Positions 31,731 through 40,143 of a DNA stretch of 40,214 nt are shown here, piece after piece. Numbering within the stretch: position 1 is the first letter of the stretch; each line of letters begins with the position of its first letter. Location: NCBI GenBank assembly GCA_003164095.1, contig PLRX01000043.1:1-40214 (forward strand), given 5' to 3'. Origin of the DNA: Acidimicrobiaceae bacterium (lineage in GTDB: Bacteria > Actinomycetota > Acidimicrobiia > Acidimicrobiales > RAAP-2). The translations under genes and the position numbers were made by a program. A model generated the notes under the pieces. It had not been told where the DNA came from, ran no database searches, and was given only the letters and a program-made list of their open reading frames with translations.

Positions 31731-32468
31731 GTGATCAGTGACGCTGATCTGGAGGCCGAAGGGCTGTACTTCCCGGACGGCCCGCACACTGCAGAGCGGC
31801 TGGACCTCCTGCACTACCTCGTCCGGCGTGAGGCCACCCTCGACGACCTGAGCGACTCCCGTGAGGAGCTTCCGGGACTCGCAGGGGTGCTGGACCTCCG
31901 CCACGGTGACCCGCTGACGGTCGACGAGATGGCGCGGAGCTCCGGTGTCGACCACGACCAGGTCGTGCGGATCCTGCGAGCCTGTGGGTTCATCGAGCCC
32001 GAACGCGACGAACGCGCGTTTTCGGACGTGATGGCACGCCTGTGCACCCTGGTGTCGGCCGCTGTCGACCTCTTCGGCGACGAGGCGGTGTTCCAGCTGC
32101 TCCGGGTCATGGGCGCCTCGTCGATCCGTCTCGCTGACGACCTGGTGTCGTCGTTCCTGGCCAACGTGGAGCCGACCGTGCGGGACGGGGACCCGGTCGG
32201 ACTCGAAGTGGCCAAGGCCAATGCGGCGACGATCGAGCTGTTCCCCGAGGTGGTGGCCGGACTGGACACCCTCCTCCGTCAGCACCTCGTGCAACTGCGC
32301 CGGACATCGACGGGCCACGACGGCGGGTACGAGACGCGCGACCTGTACGTCGGCTACATCGACCAGTCGTCAGGCGCTGGCTTGCCGTCCCGTGGCGGTT
32401 CCGTCACGGGAAAGTGGAAGGCCGGTGAATTCATTGTGAAAATGCCCGATGAGGTCGACGCGTCGTGA
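31731..32468 (+). CDS. Adenylate cyclase regulatory-domain protein lacking the catalytic domain
   Basis: A 245-residue protein. Residues 1-190 match the N-terminal autoinhibitory/pH-sensing domain of Rv2212/Rv1264-type adenylate cyclases: DADLEAEGLYFPDGPHTAERLDLLHYLV at the start, LTVDEMARSSGVDHDQVVRILRACGF (HTH-like) and ERAFSDVMARLCTLVSAAVDLFGDEAVFQLLRVMG. In cyclases the catalytic domain begins with a VGFVDLVGFT-like strand; here the corresponding LYVGYIDQSSGAG is reached and then the sequence turns into an unrelated 35-residue tail rich in Gly and Lys, slightly AT-richer, and stops. No metal-binding or substrate residues remain. It is either a truncated cyclase or a free-standing regulator. 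Confidence 0.78.
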   Translation: MISDADLEAEGLYFPDGPHTAERLDLLHYLVRREATLDDLSDSREELPGLAGVLDLRHGDPLTVDEMARSSGVDHDQVVRILRACGFIEPERDERAFSDVMARLCTLVSAAVDLFGDEAVFQLLRVMGASSIRLADDLVSSFLANVEPTVRDGDPVGLEVAKANAATIELFPEVVAGLDTLLRQHLVQLRRTSTGHDGGYETRDLYVGYIDQSSGAGLPSRGGSVTGKWKAGEFIVKMPDEVDAS

Positions 32469-32515
32469 GGGCACGCTGGTAGGAACCCCCCATCGAACCC
32501 AGGTGGAGGCTCCTG

Positions 32516-35500
32516 ATGACCCGTGTCCCGACGTTCCCCCGAAGCGCCCGGAAGCTCCCCGGCGCGCTCGCCGCGCTGGTCGTCCTGGCCGGCACGGCGG
32601 GTGTGCCCCTGGCTGTGGCCACCAGCACCCCGGCCGGTGCCGCGGCGCCCACCACCGACACCACCGGCTACAGCGTGGGCACGCCCCAGCTCGCCACCAT
32701 CACCGGCAACGGCTCGAGCCTCGCACCGTGGAACACCTCGCAGGGCGACTCGTCGACAACCGCGTACCCCGAGAGCGACCTCCTCCCGACCTTCGTGCCC
32801 GGCGGCTCGTCCACCACCATCGGCGGCGTGACCGAGCCGAACGTGGCGGTCAACCCCGGGTCCGGCAGCGTGCCGTACCCGAGCGGCGTCGTCGGCTCGC
32901 CCGGACCGCTCGAGAACTACTGCGGCTCGGGCTCCAACGCCACGGAGGACTCGGGAACGCCCAGCCATCAGCCGGCGGGGACCACCCTGCCGATGTCGCC
33001 GTACTACTTCCCCCACATCGTCCGGAACTCCGACGGCTCGCTGACCGGGTACTTCGACTGGCGACCCAAGGACGCGGACGAGGCGATCGTGACGGCCCGC
33101 TCCACCGACAACGGCAAGGACTGGACCTACGAGGGGCAGGCGCTCGAGCAGAATCCCAGCTACTGCCCGAACGCCGACATCAACGACGACGGCCAGGGGC
33201 ATCCCCAGGTGCTGACGATCGGTGGCACGACGTACCTCTACACGTTGCAGCGGGCCGCGGGTGACAACGCCGACGTGCCGCTCCTCGTCCACGCGGTCGA
33301 CGCCTCGGCCGCAAACCCCCTGGCGACCGTGCCCGCCACGGAGCAGGTCGGACTCGACCCCGACTCGTTCGCCACGGCCCCCGACGCCGTGACCCACTCG
33401 AACTCGAGCACCATCGCCGTGCAGGCGACGCACTCCGCAGACCTGACCAACGGTGGTGCCGGATCGCCTGACGAACTCGTTCCCGGGCCCTTCGTCGACC
33501 TCACCCAGACCGCGACGCCCACGGCGGCGTCGATCATCACGTGCACCGGCGTCACGGCCACCTCGATGAGTGGGTGCACGACTCCGTCGGGCACCACCGT
33601 GTCGGTAGCCAGTGGCGACCTCATCGAGCAGGTCATCGCCAAGGTCTCGACGTCCCATCCCATCCCGCCCGGGCCGAACACTCCCGCCGGCACCGGCGGC
33701 GTGGCCTCAGTCACGATGGCGCCGGTCGACGCCCTGTCCATGGCTATCTTCAACAACAACGCCCCGAACCGTGCCTATGTCGACGGCGTGGCGGTCTACT
33801 GCAACCAGGCGAACGCCAACCCGACCACCAAGATCGAGGACTGCACGACCGGCAACGGCGGAACGACGGTCAACGACGCGGTCGGTGACCCCCTGACGAT
33901 GGACCCGGTCGTGCCGGCGACTGCGCAGACGACCAACGGACTCGTGTCCCCCGACGGCATCGTGGGGGTGCTGCCGAGCTACCCGGGCGTGCCGTCCGGG
34001 GCGACGGCGGTCATGTACACCGAGAAGGTCCTCAGCTACTTCGTGGCAGGCGTGACCACCAACGGCTCCGCCACCACCTACGGGTCGGTGGTCAGTGGCT
34101 CGGGCGCGTCGTCTACGTTCACCATGGCATTCAACCCCTCGGCCACCGAGGCCGCGGACCTGCCGTCGACCATCAGCACCGGCTCGCCGGTGACGCTCGA
34201 GATGGGTGACGGGACCAAGGGATCCATCATCCCGGTCACCTGCACCGGTCTGGCCACCACGACCGCCGGATCGCCGGGAACGGCGGCGGTCCTCACCTTC
34301 TCGGGCTGCACCGTCCCGTCGGCCGACGCGGGTGACACCCTGCCGGCCACGGCCATGATCGGCACCGCCGGTGCGGCGACCACGGCCGAGTCGGTCCTCG
34401 CCAAGACCGGTGAGGGCAGCACCAAGTCGACGGCCGCCGCGAAGCTGTTCGGCAACAACGAGGACCTAGAGGTCCTGCGTGTGGCGTACACGACGGACGG
34501 CATCAACTTCAGCTCGGCCGGTCTGGACAACAACGGTGTCATCAGCGGTCAGTCCAACGACGATTCGGCGAACTTCAACCCGTCGACCCCGGCCGGCGAC
34601 AACTACACGGCATCGGGCTACAAGGACCTCACCAACCCTGAGCAGACGACGTCCCCCTCCAACCTCAACGCCTATGCCGCCTCGGGGACGGAGGACGCCT
34701 CGGAGATGCGTTGGGTCGGCTCCACGGGCACGATCATCACCAACCCGGACGGGAGCATCGGCCTGTTCCTCAACGGGTCGTTCGCCGCTGACGGTGACTC
34801 GGACGCCTTCAACCAGGTGTTCTACTCCACGTCGACCGACGGTGAGCACTGGACGACTCCGGTGTCGGTGGTCAGCACCGACTACACGTTCGCGGACTCG
34901 GTGGCCCAGGACAACGCCCTGGCGGCCGGCCGGGACACCCCGCTCGGGATCCACGCCTACTACTCCGGGCGCGCCTATAACCCGACGATCGTCCCCAATG
35001 GCGACGGCACCCTGACCATGCTGTTCAGCGGCTACCGCACCCCGGGCTCGGCCAAGGTCGGCTCGACCCCGATCGGGACCAACTCTTCGGCCCAGTACGC
35101 GCCGAATGCCGCGGACCCCCTCCTCTACCGCAACATCCTCGTCACCACCCTCACCCCGGAGTCGAGTGACCCGCCGGCGACCACGACCTCGCTCGCCGCG
35201 AGCCCCACCGCGCCCACGGTCGGCCAGTCCGTCACCTACACGGCCACGGTGTCCACCTCCGGCCAGGGGAACCCGACCGGGACGGTGGCCTTCAGCGACG
35301 GCTCGGGCACGCTGTGCGCGTCCTCCGCCCTGTCGGTCTCGGCACCGGACACCGCCTCGTGCACCGCCACCTATGACGGCAGCGCGGTGACCGCCGCCTA
35401 CTCCGGCGACGTCGACAGCGCCGCCTCGACGTCGACACTCGACTTGGCTCCGTCGGCACCCACCGGGGTCACCGCCACGGCCGGCTCCAACTCGGCACTG

Positions 35501-38185
35501 GTGTCGTGGTCCGCTCCCGTGGCCACCGGTGGCAGCCCGGTGACGGGATACACCGTGACGGCTTCGGGCGACGGCGGAACCGAGACCTGCACGTCGGCCA
35601 CGACGAGCTGTACCGTCCCGGGACTGGCCAACGGCACCAGCTACACGTTCGCGGTCACGGCCACCACCAGCGCCGGGACGAGTCCGTCCTCTGCGGCGTC
35701 CGGCGCAGTCACGCCCAGCGGGCCACCTGACGCACCCACGGACGTGACGGCCACGGCCGGTGCCGGCCAGGCGACCGTCTCCTGGAGCCCCGGAGGCTCC
35801 GAGGGCTCGGGTGTCCTCAGCTACACGGTCACGGGCACCTCACCCGGCCAGCCGACCGAGCAGTGCGCCTACACCGTGTCGGTGCCCGAGGTCGACCAGT
35901 GCACCGTGACGGGCCTGGCCAACGGCGGCAGCTACACCTTCACCGTGGCGGCCACCAACGCCAACGGCGCCAGCGTCGACTCGGCGCCGTCGGGTGCGGT
36001 CGTCCCGTCGACCGTGCCGGACGCCCCGACGGGCGTGACGGCCACCGCCGGCGACGGCAGCGCCGCCGTGTCGTGGACGGCGGCGGACCCCGAGGGCTCG
36101 CCCGTGACCGGCTACACCGTGACCGCCACCGGTGACGGCACGAACGAGACCTGCAGCACTCCCGACGGATCGGCCACGACGTGCGAGGTCACCGGGCTCA
36201 CGAACGGCACGGACTACACGTTCACCGTCGTGGCCGCCAACGCCAACGGCACCGGCGCCGCATCGGCGCCGTCGTCACCGGTCACCCCGTCCTCCGCCCC
36301 CGACGCCCCGACCGGCGTGGTCGCTACGCCCGACGCCGGCTCCGCCTCCGTCTCGTGGACGCCCGGTGGTGACGAGGGCTCGCCCATCACCGGCTACACC
36401 GTGACCGCCACCGGTGACGGGACGGACGAGACCTGCTCGACCGCGGGCACCACGTGCGACCTCACCGGCCTCACCAACGGCACGGCGTACACGTTCACCG
36501 TCGTCGCCTCGAACACCGACGGCGCCTCGGTTCCCTCCGCTCCGTCGTCACCGGTCACCCCGACCTCGGTGCCTGATGCCCCGGTCGATGTCGCCGCCAC
36601 GGCCGGTCGCGGCTCGGCCACCGTCACCTGGACGGCGCCCTCCGACGAGGGCTCGCCCATCACCGGCTACACGGTGACGTCGAGCGGCGGTCAGACCTGT
36701 GCCACGCCTGACGGCTCGACCACGACGTGCGGCGTCACCGGCCTCACCAACGGCACCGCCTACACGTTCACCGTGACGGCCACCAACGCCGACGGCGCCG
36801 GTGGTGCCAGCGCCCCCTCGGCACCGGTCACCCCGTCGACGGTGCCCGACGCCCCGACGGGCGTCGTGGCCACGGCCGCCGACCAGGGCGCCACCGTCTC
36901 CTGGACGGCACCCTCCGACGAGGGTTCGCCCATCACCGGGTACGCCGTGACCTCGAGCGCCGGCCAGTCCTGCTCGACGCCCGACGGGACGACCACCACG
37001 TGCACCATCACCGGCCTCACCAATGGCACCGCCTCTACGTTCACCGTGACGGCCACCAATGCGGACGGAACCTCGGTCGCCTCGGCGGCCTCCGCCCCCG
37101 TCGTCCCGACCACGACGCCGGACGCCCCGGTCGATGTCGCCGCCACGGCCGGTCGCGGCTCGGCCACCGTCACCTGGACGGCGCCCTCCGACGAGGGCTC
37201 GCCCATCACCGGCTACACGGTGACGTCGAGCGGCGGTCAGACCTGTGTCACCGCCTCGACCACCTGCACGGTCACCGGCCTCACCAACGGCACTGCCTAC
37301 ACGTTCACCGTCACGGCGACGAACGCCCAGGGCACCGGGCTCCCATCAGCACCCAGTGCTCCCATCACCCCGTCGACGGTGCCTGACGCCCCGACCGGGG
37401 TCGTGGCCACGGCCGGCAACGGCTCGGCCACCGTGACGTGGAACGCACCGTTCAACGAGGGCTCGCCCGTCACCGGCTACACGGTCACGGCGTCCAACTC
37501 GAACCCGCCCAAGACATGCACGACCACCGGGGCGACCACCTGCTCGATCTCGGGGCTGGCCAACGGTGCGACGTACACGTTCACGGTCAAGGCCACCAAT
37601 GCGAACGGCACCGGCAGCGCCTCGACGCCGTCGTCCCCTGTCGTCCCGACATCGAACACCGCGGTCATCATCTCGGCGGCGTCGGCCTCGGTGGCCCACG
37701 GCAAGTCGCTGCACATCACGGTGACCTCCCGTGGCACGCCGGCGGCCACGATCTCGGCCTCCGGTCTGCCGAACGGCCTGATCCTCAAGCCGGCCGCAGG
37801 CGGCAAGGCCACCCTCCAGGGAGCCCCCGTGGCGGGCGACGGGATCTACACCTTCACGCTGACGGCGGACAACGGCACGGGCCCGGGCAACAACCAGACG
37901 TTCACGCTCACGGTGTTCGGAATCACGACCGGCACGACGGCGACCTTCACGGTCGGGTCCCACGGGTCCTTCGCCATCGCAACGGCCCCGGCACTCCCCG
38001 GCACGACCCTGTCGGCCAAGGTCCCGGCAAAGCTGCGGGGGCTGACGTTCACCACAGGTCCCGACGGCACGGCGCAGCTGTCGGGTACGCCGGCCACGGG
38101 CGACACCTCGTCGGTCGTCACGGTACAGGCGTCGGATGGGTCGCTGACTGTGACGCAGAAGCTCCAGGTGACCATCGGGGGTTGA
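32516..38185 (+). CDS. Giant secreted protein: sialidase-like region, Ig-like domain, eight FN3 repeats
   Basis: An 1889-residue exported protein, ATG 32516 with GGTGGAGG 6 nt upstream. The signal peptide spans about 1-44 (hydrophobic LAALVVLAGTAGVPLAV, cleavage near AGAAA). Residues 45-885 form a Ser/Thr/Gly-rich region with Asp-box-like motifs (STDNGKDW at 196-203; YTTDGINF near 661; STDGEHW near 774), as in sialidase-like propellers. An Ig-like domain of the Big_3 type covers about 889-975. Eight FN3 domains follow, about 980-1712, each opening PDAP(T/V)(G/D)V and ending Y-T-F-T-V. Two Ig/cadherin-like domains close the protein. There is no LPxTG or C-terminal anchor, so it is probably released or surface-bound by other means. 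Its stop overlaps the start of a glycosyltransferase half. Confidence 0.88.
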   Translation: MTRVPTFPRSARKLPGALAALVVLAGTAGVPLAVATSTPAGAAAPTTDTTGYSVGTPQLATITGNGSSLAPWNTSQGDSSTTAYPESDLLPTFVPGGSSTTIGGVTEPNVAVNPGSGSVPYPSGVVGSPGPLENYCGSGSNATEDSGTPSHQPAGTTLPMSPYYFPHIVRNSDGSLTGYFDWRPKDADEAIVTARSTDNGKDWTYEGQALEQNPSYCPNADINDDGQGHPQVLTIGGTTYLYTLQRAAGDNADVPLLVHAVDASAANPLATVPATEQVGLDPDSFATAPDAVTHSNSSTIAVQATHSADLTNGGAGSPDELVPGPFVDLTQTATPTAASIITCTGVTATSMSGCTTPSGTTVSVASGDLIEQVIAKVSTSHPIPPGPNTPAGTGGVASVTMAPVDALSMAIFNNNAPNRAYVDGVAVYCNQANANPTTKIEDCTTGNGGTTVNDAVGDPLTMDPVVPATAQTTNGLVSPDGIVGVLPSYPGVPSGATAVMYTEKVLSYFVAGVTTNGSATTYGSVVSGSGASSTFTMAFNPSATEAADLPSTISTGSPVTLEMGDGTKGSIIPVTCTGLATTTAGSPGTAAVLTFSGCTVPSADAGDTLPATAMIGTAGAATTAESVLAKTGEGSTKSTAAAKLFGNNEDLEVLRVAYTTDGINFSSAGLDNNGVISGQSNDDSANFNPSTPAGDNYTASGYKDLTNPEQTTSPSNLNAYAASGTEDASEMRWVGSTGTIITNPDGSIGLFLNGSFAADGDSDAFNQVFYSTSTDGEHWTTPVSVVSTDYTFADSVAQDNALAAGRDTPLGIHAYYSGRAYNPTIVPNGDGTLTMLFSGYRTPGSAKVGSTPIGTNSSAQYAPNAADPLLYRNILVTTLTPESSDPPATTTSLAASPTAPTVGQSVTYTATVSTSGQGNPTGTVAFSDGSGTLCASSALSVSAPDTASCTATYDGSAVTAAYSGDVDSAASTSTLDLAPSAPTGVTATAGSNSALVSWSAPVATGGSPVTGYTVTASGDGGTETCTSATTSCTVPGLANGTSYTFAVTATTSAGTSPSSAASGAVTPSGPPDAPTDVTATAGAGQATVSWSPGGSEGSGVLSYTVTGTSPGQPTEQCAYTVSVPEVDQCTVTGLANGGSYTFTVAATNANGASVDSAPSGAVVPSTVPDAPTGVTATAGDGSAAVSWTAADPEGSPVTGYTVTATGDGTNETCSTPDGSATTCEVTGLTNGTDYTFTVVAANANGTGAASAPSSPVTPSSAPDAPTGVVATPDAGSASVSWTPGGDEGSPITGYTVTATGDGTDETCSTAGTTCDLTGLTNGTAYTFTVVASNTDGASVPSAPSSPVTPTSVPDAPVDVAATAGRGSATVTWTAPSDEGSPITGYTVTSSGGQTCATPDGSTTTCGVTGLTNGTAYTFTVTATNADGAGGASAPSAPVTPSTVPDAPTGVVATAADQGATVSWTAPSDEGSPITGYAVTSSAGQSCSTPDGTTTTCTITGLTNGTASTFTVTATNADGTSVASAASAPVVPTTTPDAPVDVAATAGRGSATVTWTAPSDEGSPITGYTVTSSGGQTCVTASTTCTVTGLTNGTAYTFTVTATNAQGTGLPSAPSAPITPSTVPDAPTGVVATAGNGSATVTWNAPFNEGSPVTGYTVTASNSNPPKTCTTTGATTCSISGLANGATYTFTVKATNANGTGSASTPSSPVVPTSNTAVIISAASASVAHGKSLHITVTSRGTPAATISASGLPNGLILKPAAGGKATLQGAPVAGDGIYTFTLTADNGTGPGNNQTFTLTVFGITTGTTATFTVGSHGSFAIATAPALPGTTLSAKVPAKLRGLTFTTGPDGTAQLSGTPATGDTSSVVTVQASDGSLTVTQKLQVTIGG
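36578..36701 (+). repeat. 124-bp perfect direct repeat, copy 1 (FN3 unit 5)
   Basis: This 124-nt stretch is identical, base for base, to 37124-37247. The copies are 546 nt apart, which is 182 codons or two FN3 units, so a two-unit duplication or a gene conversion event is indicated. Confidence 0.95.
37124..37247 (+). repeat. 124-bp perfect direct repeat, copy 2 (FN3 unit 7)
   Basis: This copy is identical to 36578-36701. Both flanks diverge at once, at the base before GCC on the left and after TGTG on the right. Confidence 0.95.
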
Positions 38186-38742
38186 CGCCCACCATCGGCT
38201 ACGTCTCCACGCATTCCGAGGCGAAGGGTGGCCACGTGGTCCTCGAGGCCTTCGCCAAGCTCCTGACCGACCACCCCAATGCACACCTGGTCATGGTCGG
38301 CAGCGACCCGGTGGCCCACGCGGTCGAGCTGCCGCCGGGCGCGGTCACCTGGACGGGGAGGGTGGACCGCCGGAGACTGCTCGACGAGCTGTGGCCGACC
38401 ATCGATGTGCTGGCACTGCCCACGTGGTGCGACTCCGGGCCGCCCTACGTCGTCCTCGAGGCCCTGCAGCGAGGCGTACCGGTCGTGACCAGCGACATCC
38501 TCTGGCTGGACGAGGGTCTGACCGGGGCGGGCGTCCGCCGGGTGTCGGTCGGTGCACCCCGGGTGCGTGATGCCCTGCTCGAGCTGCTCGACCGGGACAC
38601 CTACGCCGAGGCGTCCCGGGCTGCGGTCGACCTGTGGCGCACCAGGTACTCGATGGACGTGCTCGCTGATCTGGTGGGGGAGACCTACCGGGAGGCGCTG
38701 ACCGCCGGCCCTGCCCGGCCCCGTACTGGACGGCGTGGTTAG
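38182..38742 (+). CDS. C-terminal half of a GT4-type glycosyltransferase
   Basis: A 186-residue protein starting at TTG 38182, which overlaps the TGA of the giant FN3 gene (TTGA). It corresponds only to the nucleotide-sugar-binding Rossmann half of GT-B family 4 enzymes: TIGYVSTHSEAKGGHVVLEA at the start (G-R-L-x-x-x-KG-type), then LVMVGSDP, WTGRVDRRRLLDELWPTIDVLALPTW and the donor-site block DSGPPYVVLEALQRGVPVV, in which the E of the EALQRG segment is the usual nucleotide-sugar contact. The N-terminal acceptor-binding half, normally about 170-200 residues, is absent. It may be a remnant whose 5' half was replaced by the FN3 gene, or a partner acting with another subunit. Confidence 0.8.
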   Translation: MTPTIGYVSTHSEAKGGHVVLEAFAKLLTDHPNAHLVMVGSDPVAHAVELPPGAVTWTGRVDRRRLLDELWPTIDVLALPTWCDSGPPYVVLEALQRGVPVVTSDILWLDEGLTGAGVRRVSVGAPRVRDALLELLDRDTYAEASRAAVDLWRTRYSMDVLADLVGETYREALTAGPARPRTGRRG

Positions 38743-38752
38743 CCCGACCTGT

Positions 38753-38803
38753 GGTCCTGCGGTCTCGGCCGGAGGACCGTCCCTGCCTGACCGGGGAGGT
38801 CAG
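38753..38803. terminator. Two hairpins between convergent genes
   Basis: GGTCCT (38753-38758) pairs with AGGACC (38773-38778), with an inner CGG/CCG extension. A second perfect stem CTGACC / GGTCAG with 5-nt loop lies at 38787-38803 and overlaps the end of the VOC gene. Together they could stop transcription from both sides. Confidence 0.55.
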
Positions 38804-39210
38804 CCCCGCCGGGGTGGTGGCGCCACCAACTCGACCGCCGTGCCGTCGGGGTCGCGCAGCTGGAGCGACGGGTTACCGGCCTCCGGCACCACACCGGGGT
38901 GATCGATGCCGATCGCGGCGAGGTGCCCGGCCCATGCCTCGAGTGCCGACGCATCGGGTACGGCAAAGGCGAGGTGGTCGAGTGGCCCGACATGCACCGC
39001 CACGTCGCCCGGGGTGGCGGTCAGGACGATCACGACGCCCGTAGGGCGGTGTCGCAGGGCGACGTATCCGACCGCCGGGTCGGACCGGAAGGGTTCCAGG
39101 CCGAGCACCGCCGTGTACCACCGGGCACTGGCCGCCACGTCGGACACCCGGAGCTGCACGTGGGACAGCCCGGTCAGTGGACCGGCGGGTGTGTCGGCCC
39201 CGGGCGTCAT
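38800..39210 (-). CDS. VOC/glyoxalase-fold protein
   Basis: A 136-residue vicinal-oxygen-chelate protein with two beta-alpha-beta-beta-beta modules. LSHVQLRVSDVAASARWYTAVLGL (about 15-38) opens module 1 with a potential metal ligand His, and LDHLAFAVPDASALEAWAGHLAAIG opens module 2, also with His. LQLRDPDGTAVELV closes with the usual Glu ligand. This His/His/Glu set is compatible with metal-dependent lyase, dioxygenase or isomerase activity; the reaction is unknown. The ATG at 39210 overlaps the stop of the preceding SDR gene (ATGA), so the two are translationally coupled and may act in one pathway. Confidence 0.9.
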   Translation of the reverse strand: MTPGADTPAGPLTGLSHVQLRVSDVAASARWYTAVLGLEPFRSDPAVGYVALRHRPTGVVIVLTATPGDVAVHVGPLDHLAFAVPDASALEAWAGHLAAIGIDHPGVVPEAGNPSLQLRDPDGTAVELVAPPPRRG

Positions 39211-40022
39211 GCGTCGCCGGCCGGCGTCGGCTCGAGGGGCGCGACCGGTACGACCATTGCCGGGGCCTCGGTACCCCCGTCGATCTCGAACACCTTGCCC
39301 GTCACCCAGGACGATGCGTCGGAGGCCAGGTACAGGACCGCACACGCGATGTCCTCGGGCTCCCCGGGACGTCCCATCGGCGTGCCGGCCAGGAACTGGC
39401 GACGAAGGTCCTCGTCGGTCAGCACGATGTCGAGTGACCGGGTGGCCACACCACCAACGTCGAGCGCGTTCACCCGGACCCGCGGGGCGAGCTCGGCGGC
39501 CACGTTCTTCGTCATGCGGTCGAGCGCCGCCTTGGCGGCACCGTAGGCGACGAACATCGGCTGGGTCATGGAGGCCGAGCGCGACGAGATGTTGACGACC
39601 GCACCCGTGCCGACGGTGTCGACCATGCGGCGGGCCGCCAGCTTGGTCAGCGTCAGCGGTGCCGTCACGTTGAACGCGAACGTGCGGGCCATGAACCCCT
39701 CACTCGTGTCCATCGCCGCGCGCGGCATCGCCCCACCGGCGTTGTTGACGAGGACGTCGAGACGGCCGAATTCGGCGACCGCCGCATCGGCGAGGGCGAC
39801 GCACTCTGCCTCCTCGGTCACGTCGGTCGGGACGACCAGCGCCCGGCGACCCAGGGCGCGCACCTGCACCGCCACCTCGTCGAGGTCGGACTCGGTCCGC
39901 GCGGCCAGCACCACGTCGGCTCCGGCCTCGGCCAGGCCGAGGGCGATTCCGCGACCGATGCCGAGGCCAGCGCCGGTCACGACGGCCACCCGGCCGTCGA
40001 CGCCGAACCTGTCGAGGATCAA
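39207..40022 (-). CDS. SDR family oxidoreductase
   Basis: A 271-residue classical short-chain dehydrogenase. Counting from TTG 40022, TGAGLGIG (16-23) binds the cofactor, NNAG is at 93-96, and the catalytic residues are Ser147, Tyr160 and Lys164 (YGAAK). TTG is chosen because GGGGGAGGGG lies 2 nt upstream and relatives commonly begin MILDRF-x-(L/V)-DG-(R/K)-VA; the open frame continues to 40136 with a Pro/Arg-rich stretch that looks non-coding. Arg41-Arg42-like residues after the second strand (LAARTESD) suggest NADP(H) preference. Its stop overlaps the VOC gene start. A tandem octamer repeat lies about 120 nt upstream. Confidence 0.9.
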   Translation of the reverse strand: MILDRFGVDGRVAVVTGAGLGIGRGIALGLAEAGADVVLAARTESDLDEVAVQVRALGRRALVVPTDVTEEAECVALADAAVAEFGRLDVLVNNAGGAMPRAAMDTSEGFMARTFAFNVTAPLTLTKLAARRMVDTVGTGAVVNISSRSASMTQPMFVAYGAAKAALDRMTKNVAAELAPRVRVNALDVGGVATRSLDIVLTDEDLRRQFLAGTPMGRPGEPEDIACAVLYLASDASSWVTGKVFEIDGGTEAPAMVVPVAPLEPTPAGDA

Positions 40023-40143
40023 CGCCCCTCCCCCCGGACCTGTCGGAACGTGTGCATGGTACGGGCAGGGGCGGGCCCGGCGTTGGTTCGTTGGTGCACG
40101 GAGGCCTCTTTCGCTCGACGATCTGTCGGACCGCATGATGCCA

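Larger units (their letters stand above)
35450..37655 (+). repeat. Array of eight FN3-encoding repeats
   Basis: Eight units of about 265-290 nt begin near 35453, 35728, 36019, 36298, 36571, 36847, 37117 and 37381. Each encodes one FN3 domain with the same order: (P)DAP, W-(T/S)-A/P, GSP(I/V)TGYTVT, a Cys pair around TC, LTNGT-YTFTV and SAPS-PVTPS. Units 4-8 are more alike than units 1-2, indicating growth of the array toward the 3' side. Confidence 0.85.

Noticed and set aside
32354-33658. Minus-strand open frame opposite the start of the giant secreted protein
   Set aside because: Arg/Gly/Val-rich shadow; the plus-strand frame has signal peptide, ribosome binding site and domain structure.
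37438-38181. Upstream extension of the glycosyltransferase frame through the FN3 region
   Set aside because: The frame is open by GC bias only, and its translation is His/Arg/Gly-rich nonsense overlapping a well-supported FN3 gene; similarity begins at the TTG 38182.
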